The translations under genes and the position numbers were made by a program. A stretch of 64,000 bases of DNA from Agathobaculum sp. (lineage in GTDB: Bacteria; Bacillota; Clostridia; Oscillospirales; Butyricicoccaceae): NCBI RefSeq assembly GCF_022775115.1, contig NZ_JALFLA010000001.1, positions 1 through 64,000 of the forward strand. The letters run 5' to 3'. Below, one piece after another: positions 49,009 through 58,579 of this stretch. Positions within the stretch are counted from its first letter, which is position 1, and the number at the start of each line of letters is the position of its first letter. The notes beneath the pieces were generated by a model. That model did not search any database. It worked only from the letters and a program-made list of their open reading frames with translations, and had not been told where the DNA came from.

Positions 49009-49875
49009 ATGAAGGTACTGGGCGAGCCGGGTGTGCTGATACGCTCCGAGCGTTTTTTCTCCACACCGTCCGCCACGGCGCGGCGGCTGTTTTTCTATGT
49101 GACACGCTGCGGGCATTATTACTGCGATGCACAATATGACTTCGTTGACAGCTGCGCGGTTGGCAAGCTGGACAGCCATAAAAACTACTTCCTGATGTAC
49201 ATTCGTACAGGCGCTATGCATTTCGAGACCGATACCGCGTCGTTCCGCGCCGAGCAGGGACAGGTTGCCCTCGTCAATTGCCGCAAGCCGCACCATTTTT
49301 TTGCAAACGCGCCCGTCGAGACGCTATGGATTCACTTTGACGGTGCGAACGCATGCGACTTTTTTGAGCAGATCGTCGCATTTCGCGGCAGGCAATGCTT
49401 TTTCCCGCCGTCCGCGCAGCATATAGAGCAGCAAATGGCGCAGATCATCTCCGGACTGCGCAGCGCGACTATGACCGAGGTCGAATGCTCACAGCGCATT
49501 TATCGTATCCTGTGCGCGCTGCTGTTCCTCCCGCAGCAGGCAGGAGGCACGGCTGAGGGAGATGTGGTCGCCTCCGCCATCTGCTACATCGACGCGAACT
49601 TATTTGAGGATATCACGGTCGAACGCATCGCATCGGCGGTCAATCTCAGTCCATCGCATTTTTCGCGCCTTTTTCGCAGTACGACCGGCTTTTCGCCGCA
49701 TGAATATATCGTGTTGCATCGCATTGACGAAGCAAAGGCGCTGCTCCATTCGACCGGCCTGTCTGTCAAGGAGATTGCCTTTCGCGTTGGCTATCATAGT
49801 GAGGTCAACTTTATCGCCTCCTTTACCAGCAAGGTCGGCGTATCCCCAACTGCCTTTCGGAAAAGCGCGTTTTGA
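49009..49875 (+). CDS. AraC-family transcriptional regulator
   Basis: C-terminal HTH: ITVERIASAVNLSPSHFSRLFRSTTGFSPHEYIVLHRIDEAKALLHSTGLSVKEIAFRVGYHSEVNFIASFTSKVG. Confidence 0.95.
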   Translation: MKVLGEPGVLIRSERFFSTPSATARRLFFYVTRCGHYYCDAQYDFVDSCAVGKLDSHKNYFLMYIRTGAMHFETDTASFRAEQGQVALVNCRKPHHFFANAPVETLWIHFDGANACDFFEQIVAFRGRQCFFPPSAQHIEQQMAQIISGLRSATMTEVECSQRIYRILCALLFLPQQAGGTAEGDVVASAICYIDANLFEDITVERIASAVNLSPSHFSRLFRSTTGFSPHEYIVLHRIDEAKALLHSTGLSVKEIAFRVGYHSEVNFIASFTSKVGVSPTAFRKSAF

Positions 49876-49907
49876 ATGGCTTTATCCTGCTGATTGCTAG
49901 GCAGATA

Positions 49908-49953
49908 CAAAGCTCCGCCCATACCAATACCCGGTACAGGCGGAGCCTTTGTT
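49908..49953. terminator. intrinsic terminator between convergent genes
   Basis: AAAGCTCCGCC...GGCGGAGCCTTTG. Confidence 0.65.
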
Positions 49954-49975
49954 ATGCTGTTTCTAAGTGAGCCTT

Positions 49976-52252
49976 TTATGAGGCCACAATCACGCGGATC
50001 TTGCCGCCGTTCTCTGCCGTTTTGTTAGCGTAAACACGGAAAGTATTGTAATTGCTCTTGGCGCTTTGCAGCGAGATAAACTCCTTCTGCGCAGTGGAAT
50101 ACACGCCGATGCCGTCAGCCAGCGGGTAATAGCCCTTGCCCGTGCGCACACCGCTGACGCCATCGAAAGCAGCACGATCCACCGTGTCGACCAGCGTGAG
50201 CGAAAGCGTGGAAAGCGAGCTGCTTGCACGCTCGCCGCCGCTGATATAACCCTTCGGAACACCGACCGGGATATCATTCAGCCCTTTGGAAATACCAAGC
50301 GCTCGGTATGTATTCGTCGCCGTCTTGCTGCCGTCCCAATGCCGCAAGATAACCTGATAGGTCGTATCCTCATCGGTCACAGAGCCGATGCCATACACCC
50401 AGCTATCGCCTGTCACATCGCCCAGCACGATATCAGTCACCGTACCGGCGCTGTCGGTCACCGTGTAGCGAATCTGCTCGGATGAAACGGTTGCCGCTTT
50501 GATATCTGAAACACTGATCGCACTCAGCGGCGCGCCGGAGAGCACTTCTTCATACACGCGCACACGAGGAGAAACCGGACTTGTGCCTAGTTTAGCATCG
50601 GCAATCGTCCAACTGCCGCTGGTCTTGGTCGAAAACGGCTTTGCCGTCAAAGAAGCCTTGTCGCCGGTCGACTGAGCAATCGACACCATATGTCCCAGCA
50701 AATCATTTGGGTTGATCGATCCTTTCACATCAGTCGGGTCGCTCGTGTCGATTTCAGCCTTTATCGTCAGGCCGTTGGTCAGAGCTATTGTGGCCTGCGT
50801 GTCCTTAATGCCTGTGACAACACCCTGCATATCAGCGCTGACCACACTTCGGGGGTAGGCTGCGGCAACATTACCGGATACATCGAATAGCAGCGTGATA
50901 TAGTCCTTCAGTCGGATGTCCCGAAACAACGCGGCCGCATTGCTCGGAATGGTGTAGGACTGTCCGTACAGCGTCACGGTCTGCGGATAGCTGGCCGTCG
51001 GGCCGCCAGCCGTATACTGGCCGCTAATGCGTGCATCCGAAACAAGCGCTTGCTTGTTTGCCGCGTCCAGCGTAACCACATCGTATTTTTGCAGCTTGGA
51101 GCGGTCGACCTGCGCGCCATTCTTGACGATCTTGTATTCCTGCGGGATGCTGACCGAGGTCGCAACGCCGTATACAAAGGTGCTGTCACTTACCATAGAC
51201 ACTGTTGGCAAAACGGCCAGCAGCTGTAGCGCGCCGTAAGCATCATAGTAACACGTCAGCGTGTCGCCGCTTTGCACACTCGACCACATTTCGGTGTACT
51301 TGCCAGCAGCGCGCTCACGCGCCACATAAAGCGACGTGTCCGCATCAGGGCGCAGCGTCTGCGCATCGGTGGACACACGATCCGCCGCCACACTGCGCAC
51401 CGTGAACGTCTCAGTTTTGTAGGCGTTTGGCACAACGCCGATCACAACCTTTTCACTTCCCTTTCCGATCACTACCGTGCCGTGCACGCCGATCAGGCTC
51501 TTGTCCAGTGTACCGGCGGTCTTGCGCGGACTTGCAGCCACTGCGCCATTCTCAAAAAACAGCGCCTCGTTGGCGGCAAGTGTCGCATCAGTCTCGCTCG
51601 TGGCAAGCAGAATACAGTTTTTCACGGTTGAGGATGCAGTCTTGTCGATCAACGTACTCTCGCTGCCCTTCATCGACGCACCAAGCGTATTGAGCAGCAT
51701 GGTTGCCGCGTCGCCGCGGTTTATTCCCCCCAGCGGATTGGTGATGGAAACGCCCTCGGTAATGCCGACCAACTGCGCGCGGGCAATGTAATCCGCCGGC
51801 CAGAACGGGCCGATATCCTCTTCTGTATAGCCAAGCATACGAAGCAGCATCGTGCAGGCCTCACCAAAGCTGACCGTTTTATCCGGCCCAAAGGTGCCGT
51901 CCGCGTAGCCGCGGATGATAGACTGCTTTTTCAGGTCGGGATGGCGCACGGCAGCGTTGATATATTGCGCTGCCCAGTGGCCGTTTTTCACATCGGGGAA
52001 GATCGTATAGCTGCCATATGCACTCACGTCGGTAAAGCCCATCGCTGTGACGGCAAGCTTGCAAAACTGCGCCCGGGTAAGCGCGCTGCCCGGATCAAAC
52101 CGACTGCCACCCACACCCTGCATGATACCAAGCGCGTCCAGCACGGATGCGGTCTGAGACAGCTTGCTGTCAGCAATATCGGAAAATGCAGCAGACGCCG
52201 ATGCCAGCATGAGCAGCATCGCCAGACAAAGGCTGATGATCCTTTTGTTCAT
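49976..52252 (-). CDS. SLH-domain surface protein
   Basis: signal peptide, FSDIADSKLSQTASVLDALGIMQGVGGSRFDPGSALTRAQFCKLAVTAMG SLH motifs. Confidence 0.9.
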   Translation of the reverse strand: MNKRIISLCLAMLLMLASASAAFSDIADSKLSQTASVLDALGIMQGVGGSRFDPGSALTRAQFCKLAVTAMGFTDVSAYGSYTIFPDVKNGHWAAQYINAAVRHPDLKKQSIIRGYADGTFGPDKTVSFGEACTMLLRMLGYTEEDIGPFWPADYIARAQLVGITEGVSITNPLGGINRGDAATMLLNTLGASMKGSESTLIDKTASSTVKNCILLATSETDATLAANEALFFENGAVAASPRKTAGTLDKSLIGVHGTVVIGKGSEKVVIGVVPNAYKTETFTVRSVAADRVSTDAQTLRPDADTSLYVARERAAGKYTEMWSSVQSGDTLTCYYDAYGALQLLAVLPTVSMVSDSTFVYGVATSVSIPQEYKIVKNGAQVDRSKLQKYDVVTLDAANKQALVSDARISGQYTAGGPTASYPQTVTLYGQSYTIPSNAAALFRDIRLKDYITLLFDVSGNVAAAYPRSVVSADMQGVVTGIKDTQATIALTNGLTIKAEIDTSDPTDVKGSINPNDLLGHMVSIAQSTGDKASLTAKPFSTKTSGSWTIADAKLGTSPVSPRVRVYEEVLSGAPLSAISVSDIKAATVSSEQIRYTVTDSAGTVTDIVLGDVTGDSWVYGIGSVTDEDTTYQVILRHWDGSKTATNTYRALGISKGLNDIPVGVPKGYISGGERASSSLSTLSLTLVDTVDRAAFDGVSGVRTGKGYYPLADGIGVYSTAQKEFISLQSAKSNYNTFRVYANKTAENGGKIRVIVAS

Positions 52253-52270
52253 TGGTTCTCTCTCCTTCTT

Positions 52271-53512
52271 TTATTGCGTGCGCAGCGCATCGACCGGCTG
52301 CAAATTAGAAGCCTTATTGGCAGGATACAGGCCAAAAATGATGCCGAGCAGCGCGGAAAACAGGAAAGCCCCCGCAACCAACCCAAACGAGGGCAAAACG
52401 GTGAAATTTTCGATCACCGGCATCCAGCCGCCTCCCTGCGCTTGCTGCAGCAGGAGCAAATTGCCGAGTATCGTCGCGGCAAAGCACCCTAGTATGATGC
52501 CAAGCATACCGCCGCAGCAGGACACTACCGCCGCTTCTACCAAAAATTGGCTGATGATATCGCGCTTGCGCGCGCCGATTGCCATGCGGATGCCGATCTC
52601 GCGCGTGCGCTCGGTGACCGACACCAGCATGATATTCATGATGCCGATACCACCGACCAACAGCGAAATGCCGGCGATACCGCCGCCGAGGAGCGCCAGC
52701 ATATTGCTGGAGGCCTCCGCCTGCTCCTGCCACTGAGCATTCGAGTAGACCTCAAAATTGCCGTTCGACGAATCATAACGGGCGGACATGAACTTCCTGA
52801 TCTTCTCAATAGCCGGTTCGATTGCATCCTTACTGGCAGCCTGTGCGTAGTATTGACGGTTCTGCCCGGGGTCGCCCATCATACGCTGCTGCAAGGTATA
52901 CGGCAGCACGATCATCTGATCCTGTGAGTTGAGCTTACCGCCGAATTTGCCTTTATACACGCCGATGACCTTAAAGCTCGTTCCGCCAATGCGAATACTC
53001 TGGCCGAGCGGACTCATTGCGCCGAAAAACGCCTTGCGCACGGTCTCTCCGATCACACAGACCTTGGCAGCGTTGCGACAGTCGGCTTCGGACAGGTCGC
53101 GCCCGGCCGTGATGACATTGTTAGTACAGGCGCCGTAATCCTGATTGCCGAAATAGATCTGCGTGTTGTTCATCTCGAGCGTTTTGGAGCGGTATTTGAT
53201 GCCCTTATTCTGCCAGTCCCAGTATTGCCCCTGCGGCGACCATGCCTTGATTTCATCTTTCATTTCGGTGTCTATATAGGTTTCGAGCGCCTTCCAGTCC
53301 GCCGAGCGTGGCCCCCAGCCGTAAATCTGTATCTGATTTGTGCCCATCGCCTCGTATTGCAGACGCTGGAGCGTGCTGGCTCCCTGCACGAATGCCACGA
53401 TCGCAATGACCGAAGCCACGCCGATGATGATGCCCAGCATGGTCAGGACCGAGCGCACCTTATTGTTCATGACCGATTTGAAGGCCATGCGCATCGTCTG
53501 TCCCCAGTTCAT
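52271..53512 (-). CDS. MacB-like ABC transporter permease
   Basis: KSVMNNKVRSVLTMLGIIIGVASVIAIVAFVQGAS...GIGIMNIMLVSVTERTREIGIRMAIGA. Confidence 0.95.
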   Translation of the reverse strand: MNWGQTMRMAFKSVMNNKVRSVLTMLGIIIGVASVIAIVAFVQGASTLQRLQYEAMGTNQIQIYGWGPRSADWKALETYIDTEMKDEIKAWSPQGQYWDWQNKGIKYRSKTLEMNNTQIYFGNQDYGACTNNVITAGRDLSEADCRNAAKVCVIGETVRKAFFGAMSPLGQSIRIGGTSFKVIGVYKGKFGGKLNSQDQMIVLPYTLQQRMMGDPGQNRQYYAQAASKDAIEPAIEKIRKFMSARYDSSNGNFEVYSNAQWQEQAEASSNMLALLGGGIAGISLLVGGIGIMNIMLVSVTERTREIGIRMAIGARKRDIISQFLVEAAVVSCCGGMLGIILGCFAATILGNLLLLQQAQGGGWMPVIENFTVLPSFGLVAGAFLFSALLGIIFGLYPANKASNLQPVDALRTQ

Positions 53513-54276
53513 ACGCCGATCCCTCCCTTCCCCGGCTCATCGGAGATGATATGCCCGTCCTGAATGGTTACGATACGCTTTGCCATCTGTGCCAGATGGT
53601 TATCATGCGTGATCAAAATAATTGACGTACCTTGCTCATTGAGCTGCGAGAGCTGTCCCATGATATCACGGCCGGAAGCGGAATCAAGGTTGCCGGTCGG
53701 CTCGTCCGCCATGATGATCGGCGGCTTGGCCGCGACTGCGCGTGCGATTGCAACGCGCTGCTGCTGTCCGCCGGACATCTCGCCCGGACGGTGGTCGATA
53801 CGGTTTGCAAGCCCGACTGATGTCAGCGCGTCCACAGCCAGCGCGCGGCGCTCCTCTCTGCCGAGGCCTCGGTAGATCAGCGGCAATTCGACGTTTTCCA
53901 GCGCAGTCAGCGCCGGAATCAGATTGAAGCCCTGAAAGATAAAGCCGATCTCGCGGTTGCGGATGCCCGAAAGTACAGAAGGCTTGAGGTCGCTGACCGC
54001 CTGCCCATTGAGAAAATAAGTGCCATAGGTCGGGATATCCAAGCAGCCGAGAATGTTCATCAGCGTAGATTTGCCCGAGCCGGATTGCCCGAGGATGCAG
54101 AGAAACTCGCCCCACGGCACGGTCAACGAAATATCGTCGAGAGCGCGCACCTCGTTCTCCTTACCCTCATGATATATCTTACTCATGCGGCGTACATCGA
54201 TCAGCAGATCATCATTTGGCCCCTCCGATTCACCGGAGACCGGGCGTGGCGGCACGTGCTTTCTTTTCCAGAACAT
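53509..54276 (-). CDS. MacB/LolD-like ABC transporter ATP-binding protein
   Basis: [52 protein letters not shown]. Confidence 0.97.
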   Translation of the reverse strand: MFWKRKHVPPRPVSGESEGPNDDLLIDVRRMSKIYHEGKENEVRALDDISLTVPWGEFLCILGQSGSGKSTLMNILGCLDIPTYGTYFLNGQAVSDLKPSVLSGIRNREIGFIFQGFNLIPALTALENVELPLIYRGLGREERRALAVDALTSVGLANRIDHRPGEMSGGQQQRVAIARAVAAKPPIIMADEPTGNLDSASGRDIMGQLSQLNEQGTSIILITHDNHLAQMAKRIVTIQDGHIISDEPGKGGIGV

Positions 54277-54286
54277 TGCGCCCTCC

Positions 54287-56179
54287 TTAGCCAACGGCGG
54301 CGGTCATCGACATGTCGCCCATGCCCATATCGCCATACAGATCGCCAAGGGCAAGGAATACTATGTCGCCATCCGAAATACCCGAAAGTATCTCGGTATT
54401 GCTGGCGTCGGAAATACCCACCTCGACCGGCACCAGAACAAAATCAGGCGGTACACCCTCGGTACCTTCTGGGAGCGGCAACGCATTGTCGAAGGACTGA
54501 CCCTCGGCAGGCTTTGCAAAGACCGCCGTGCCATCCTCCGTATTGACGACCGCCGACGAGGGTACGATCAGGCAGTCCATCGACGAGGCGGTCGTGATGC
54601 GGTAGTCCACGCCTTGGCCAATCGCAACCGACCGGCCCTCGACCGGGTCGATAGAGATAACCGCCGGGAAGGTCGGCATACTGCCCTGCCCGCCGCTGGA
54701 ATCCTGCGAAGGCTCGAGCGCGACCGAATCGACCATGCCTGTCATCATCAGTTCGCCATCGCTGGTATACATCGTCATCGTGGCCGGTTGGCCGGCAGTG
54801 ACTGCGGAAACGTCAGTCGCTGTGATATTGGCGTTGACGATGATATCGTTCAGATCGGCCACGACGACCAGCGCCTGCGTGCCGCTGACCACCTGCTCCT
54901 CAACGACACTCAGGCTGACGACCACGCCATCAATCGGAGATTTGACCGTGGCATTGGCGATCAGCTTTTTCAGCTCGGCGATGCGCTCCTGCTTGGACTG
55001 CACCAGCTTTTGCGCGTTCACAACTCCGTTCTGCGCGGTGATTACACTGCTCTGCGCGTTTTTCAGCTCATCCTGCGCGGCATCGCTCGTCAACTGCATA
55101 ATGGTCGCGCCGCCTGTATAGCTGTAATAGTCGATACCGTTGAGCGCGGCGATCTCGCCGCCGGTCTGTACAGTGACTGTCTCCTCGCGGGCATACTCCA
55201 GCGTGCCGGACTCCGCCGGATACAGCTCTCCCGCTTCCGTCACGATCGTCGCGGTTGCAATCATCCCCTTGGTCAGCGTGCCGGGATTTTCAAGCGAAAG
55301 ATTGACCCGGAACAGCTTGACACCCTCGTTTGAGATGCGCTGCGCCGATTCGATCGAGGACACCACGCCGGACACTGTGCTCATGGCTGAGGGAACAGAC
55401 ACGGTCACTTTTTGACCGGACTGTATCTGTCCGGAATAGGCCGCGCTGAAATACAGCGACAGCATCATCTTGCTCTCATCCACCATATAACCGATGACCG
55501 TGCCCTCGCTTAGCTGCTGACCGACCCGGTAGACGGGTGCTTTGCCGTCCGCATCGGTCGCCGGTATTAATTTGCCGGTGAAGGGCGCGGTAATGGTCAG
55601 CTTATTGAGGCGTTTCTGCGCCGCGTTTACCTGCGTCTGCGCGCGGGCAACCTCAGCCTGCGCGTCGGACACACCGCGCTGCACATTCACCAACTCGTTT
55701 TCAGCGCTTTTCAGCTCCTCGCGCGTTTCGGTCGGATTGACAACGAGCAGCGCATCACCAGCCTTGACCTCGTCGCCCACGGAAACGAGTATCTCGCTGA
55801 CCTTGCCCTTCAGCTCCTTGCCAAGCTCCTCCCGTTTTTTGGCGGCGGTGACACCGTTGCCCTCTATGTAAGTCTCCAACATACCGCGCGTGGCAACCGC
55901 AGTCATAGCTTCATCTGCCTGTGCACCCACACTACGCGTTTTCATCACCAGAAAAATACCGAACGCAATCAGCAAAATGAGAATCGCCGCGCCGATGCCT
56001 GTGCGCAGCCCCTTGCTGAGCCGCCCCTTTTTCCGGTTCATCTTGTCCGCATAGCGGTTTCGCTTGGGCATACCGGCGGTATCCTCAGCTATCACTTCTG
56101 TAGTGACGGACACCTCCGGGTCTGTCTTAGCAATATATGCGTCGTTTTTCTTTTCCTGCTGCTTGTTGTCTTCATGCAT
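54287..56179 (-). CDS. MacA/RND-type periplasmic adaptor (membrane fusion) protein, long form
   Basis: 630 aa; VATRGMLETYIEGNGVTAAKKREELGKELKGKVSEILVSVGDEVKAGDALLVV. Confidence 0.93.
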   Translation of the reverse strand: MHEDNKQQEKKNDAYIAKTDPEVSVTTEVIAEDTAGMPKRNRYADKMNRKKGRLSKGLRTGIGAAILILLIAFGIFLVMKTRSVGAQADEAMTAVATRGMLETYIEGNGVTAAKKREELGKELKGKVSEILVSVGDEVKAGDALLVVNPTETREELKSAENELVNVQRGVSDAQAEVARAQTQVNAAQKRLNKLTITAPFTGKLIPATDADGKAPVYRVGQQLSEGTVIGYMVDESKMMLSLYFSAAYSGQIQSGQKVTVSVPSAMSTVSGVVSSIESAQRISNEGVKLFRVNLSLENPGTLTKGMIATATIVTEAGELYPAESGTLEYAREETVTVQTGGEIAALNGIDYYSYTGGATIMQLTSDAAQDELKNAQSSVITAQNGVVNAQKLVQSKQERIAELKKLIANATVKSPIDGVVVSLSVVEEQVVSGTQALVVVADLNDIIVNANITATDVSAVTAGQPATMTMYTSDGELMMTGMVDSVALEPSQDSSGGQGSMPTFPAVISIDPVEGRSVAIGQGVDYRITTASSMDCLIVPSSAVVNTEDGTAVFAKPAEGQSFDNALPLPEGTEGVPPDFVLVPVEVGISDASNTEILSGISDGDIVFLALGDLYGDMGMGDMSMTAAVG

Positions 56180-56245
56180 AACTGCTGATCCTTTCCTCTA
56201 TCCGTTTATTGCTGTAAAGCGCGCGAAAACCGCGGCTTGTACCCA

Positions 56246-56758
56246 CTACTGAGAAATAAGGCCGGTAAAGAACAGACGAACCTTTTCCGGCAGCTCGTCC
56301 AAGGTGCCGTCGTTGTCGAAAACGCCGTCATACACATACTGCGCTACACCGTCATCCGAGCGGTTGCCGAGAGCTCCGCGCGCGCCCTCAAGTGCGGGAC
56401 GGCGGACGAGTACGGCCTTGCACCCTGCGCCGACGGCCGCACGGAAGCGGTCGATTTCCTCCGGCTCTCTAATATGGACGAACAGCAATGCCAAATCGTT
56501 CCTCAAAAACCGCTCGTATTGCTTGATACAGTAGCGAAACGGCAGATCATTAAAAGCTGTGCACGCCTCCTTTAGCTGGGAGAGAAAGCGGCGTGCTTGC
56601 GGCGTTTTACAGCCATCCCATCCGGCCGCGCGCGCCACGTCAAGGATCGGGGTGATGGACGACACATTCTGCACCTTCCAGAAGCGCGCAGCCATCTCGC
56701 AGACCGTGTCCTTGCCGACACCACCGCTGCCGTTGATGACAAACACCTGTTTATCCAC
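56246..56758 (-). CDS. P-loop (deoxy)nucleotide-kinase-like protein
   Basis: VFVINGSGGVGKDTVCEMAA Walker A. Confidence 0.75.
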   Translation of the reverse strand: MDKQVFVINGSGGVGKDTVCEMAARFWKVQNVSSITPILDVARAAGWDGCKTPQARRFLSQLKEACTAFNDLPFRYCIKQYERFLRNDLALLFVHIREPEEIDRFRAAVGAGCKAVLVRRPALEGARGALGNRSDDGVAQYVYDGVFDNDGTLDELPEKVRLFFTGLISQ

Positions 56759-57138
56759 CCAATCCCCTCCAAAAAAGCCAATCTCTTTTATAGTTTATCA
56801 TAGGATAGAGGCATTTGCAAGTATACCCGGGAGATATGTCCGCAGCACTGCAGTAGCGGCGGAGCAACTACCATAAGAAGCTCCCCTCTGTCAGAACAGA
56901 GCGCTTTAGCACACGGCAAACTGCGACTTTGACACCTGTGCCGCCTTACCTTTATCAGCATGAATTTTTGCCGCAGCCATGCCGCTTTGCCCGTTTTCTG
57001 TATGACATTCCTCTGTTTAGGTAAAATAGTATATTAGGAAGCACCGCACAGCTTTGCCTTCAGCGTATGGCGGCCATTTTGTGCTCTTGCCGAATGATGC
57101 GGTGTTACCTCAATAACCACAAAACGGAGGAATGCACT

Positions 57139-57984
57139 ATGGCATCAACACGTCAGATCACACGGGAGCAAATAACCGCTTTCACCCGCCACCTGCAAAG
57201 TGAGGAGCGCGCCCCCGGCACGGTTGAAAAATATCTGCGGGATGTACGCACCTTTGCTGCGTGGCTGGACGGCAGGCCAGTGACCAAAGAGCTTGCCTTG
57301 CTTTGGAGAGAACAGCTTCTGTCCAGCCATATGCCGAGGACAGTTAACTCCATGCTGGCATCGGTCAATGCCTTGTTCCATTTCCACGGCTGGACAGACT
57401 GCCGCATCAAGGCTCTGAAGCTCCAGCGCCAGCTGTTTCGAGAGCGCTCGAAGGAATTGACACGAGTGGAATACGACCGCCTGCTGCACACTGCTCATAC
57501 GCTTGGCCGCGACCGCCTGTTCCTGCTGATGGAGACCATTTGCGCCACCGGCATTCGGGTCTCCGAAGCGAAATATATCACGGTGGAAGCGCTGCAGATG
57601 GGTCGGGCGACCATCTCTCTCAAGGGCAAGATTCGTTCCATCCTTCTCCCCAACAAGCTGTGCCGCAAGCTGCTGAAATACGCCAAAAAACAAAAAATCG
57701 TTTCCGGCAAGGTTTTTCTTACCAGAAACGGAACGGAATTATCCCGCAAGCAGATTTGGGCTGAAATGAAAGCACTGTGCCACAAGGCGGGGGTAGCGCC
57801 TTCGAAAGTATTCCCACACAACCTCCGCCACCTGTTTGCCCAGACCTTCTATAAGGCCTGCAAGGATGTGGCCAAGCTGGCCGACGTACTCGGCCACAGC
57901 AGCATTGACACCACCCGCATCTACCTTTTGACTACCGGCACCGAGCACGCAAGGCAACTCGATCGCTTGGGGCTTGTCAGTTAG
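57139..57984 (+). CDS. solitary tyrosine recombinase (phage-integrase/XerC-like), proposed invertase
   Basis: GGAGG + ATG at 57139; catalytic set R (ATGIRVSE), K (SLKGKIR), HxxR (PHNLRHLFA), H (LGHSSIDTT), Y (RIYLL). Confidence 0.95.
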   Translation: MASTRQITREQITAFTRHLQSEERAPGTVEKYLRDVRTFAAWLDGRPVTKELALLWREQLLSSHMPRTVNSMLASVNALFHFHGWTDCRIKALKLQRQLFRERSKELTRVEYDRLLHTAHTLGRDRLFLLMETICATGIRVSEAKYITVEALQMGRATISLKGKIRSILLPNKLCRKLLKYAKKQKIVSGKVFLTRNGTELSRKQIWAEMKALCHKAGVAPSKVFPHNLRHLFAQTFYKACKDVAKLADVLGHSSIDTTRIYLLTTGTEHARQLDRLGLVS

Positions 57985-57990
57985 GCCATA

Positions 57991-58010
57991 GGCAAAATCA
58001 ATATTTTGCC
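57991..58010 (+). repeat. recombination-site-like repeat copy 1 (GGCAAAATCAATATTTTGCC)
   Basis: shares AAAATCAATATTTTG core with copies 2 and 3; begins 6 nt after recombinase stop. Confidence 0.8.
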
Positions 58011-58074
58011 GTAAAGCTCCCTCCAATGGGCGAGTATATAGCTTGCATTTTTTACATTGTAGCACTCCGACGGA

Positions 58075-58092
58075 ACAAAATCAATATTTTGT
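58075..58092 (+). repeat. recombination-site-like repeat copy 2 (ACAAAATCAATATTTTGT)
   Basis: same orientation as copy 1. Confidence 0.85.
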
Positions 58093-58153
58093 CCCGACAT
58101 ATTTCCCGCTGCGGATAGCAAAAAGAGCATAACGGCAAAAAGAACGCAAAAAA

Positions 58154-58178
58154 ATCTGCGCACAGCGGCGCAGATTCA
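58154..58178 (-). terminator. leftward terminator-like hairpin inside the invertible segment
   Basis: minus strand AATCTGCGC-CGCTGT-GCGCAGATTTTTTT. Confidence 0.6.
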
Positions 58179-58198
58179 GATGCTATGGCACACAAAGC

Positions 58199-58232
58199 AG
58201 ACCGTCCAAAAAAACAGTTTTGTACGGTCTAT
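58199..58232 (+). terminator. terminator-like hairpin upstream of invertible promoter
   Basis: AGACCGT-C-CAAAA...TTTTG-T-ACGGTCT followed by T-rich run. Confidence 0.5.
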
Positions 58233-58261
58233 TTGTTGTTTTCTCAGATGAAAAAATATCC

Positions 58262-58290
58262 TTGAAATGATGTGGGTAGAGTGGTAGAAT
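58262..58290 (+). promoter_or_regulatory. invertible sigma-A promoter oriented toward surface-protein gene
   Basis: TTGAAA-N17-TAGAAT. Confidence 0.75.
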
Positions 58291-58338
58291 ATGCTTGCTA
58301 CGATACACTATCTGCATTACCGGGCGGTAAACTTTGAG

Positions 58339-58356
58339 ACAAAATATTGATTTTGT
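58339..58356 (-). repeat. recombination-site-like repeat copy 3, inverted (ACAAAATATTGATTTTGT)
   Basis: exact reverse complement of copy 2 over 18 nt. Confidence 0.9.
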
Positions 58357-58579
58357 CCATAGGAGCATTTCTTCGGAAAGCGATTTCTCGACCGGGAATG
58401 TATTGTGTTTCGGTCCGGAATATAAGACCTTAATTAAGAAGGAGGGATAGAGAAAGCAACGTCCACGTCTGCGCGCTGCCAAGCAAGCCGCAGATACCCG
58501 CTATTGGCAAAAAAGGATTGAAGGAACGATTAAAGAACGGTATCAAGCAACCGGATGGAAAGAGGAACGAAAGAAAAAA

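Noticed and set aside
58183-58482. Minus-strand 99-aa ORF spanning the invertible segment
   Set aside because: Overlaps promoter, inverted repeat and hairpins; no RBS or domain.
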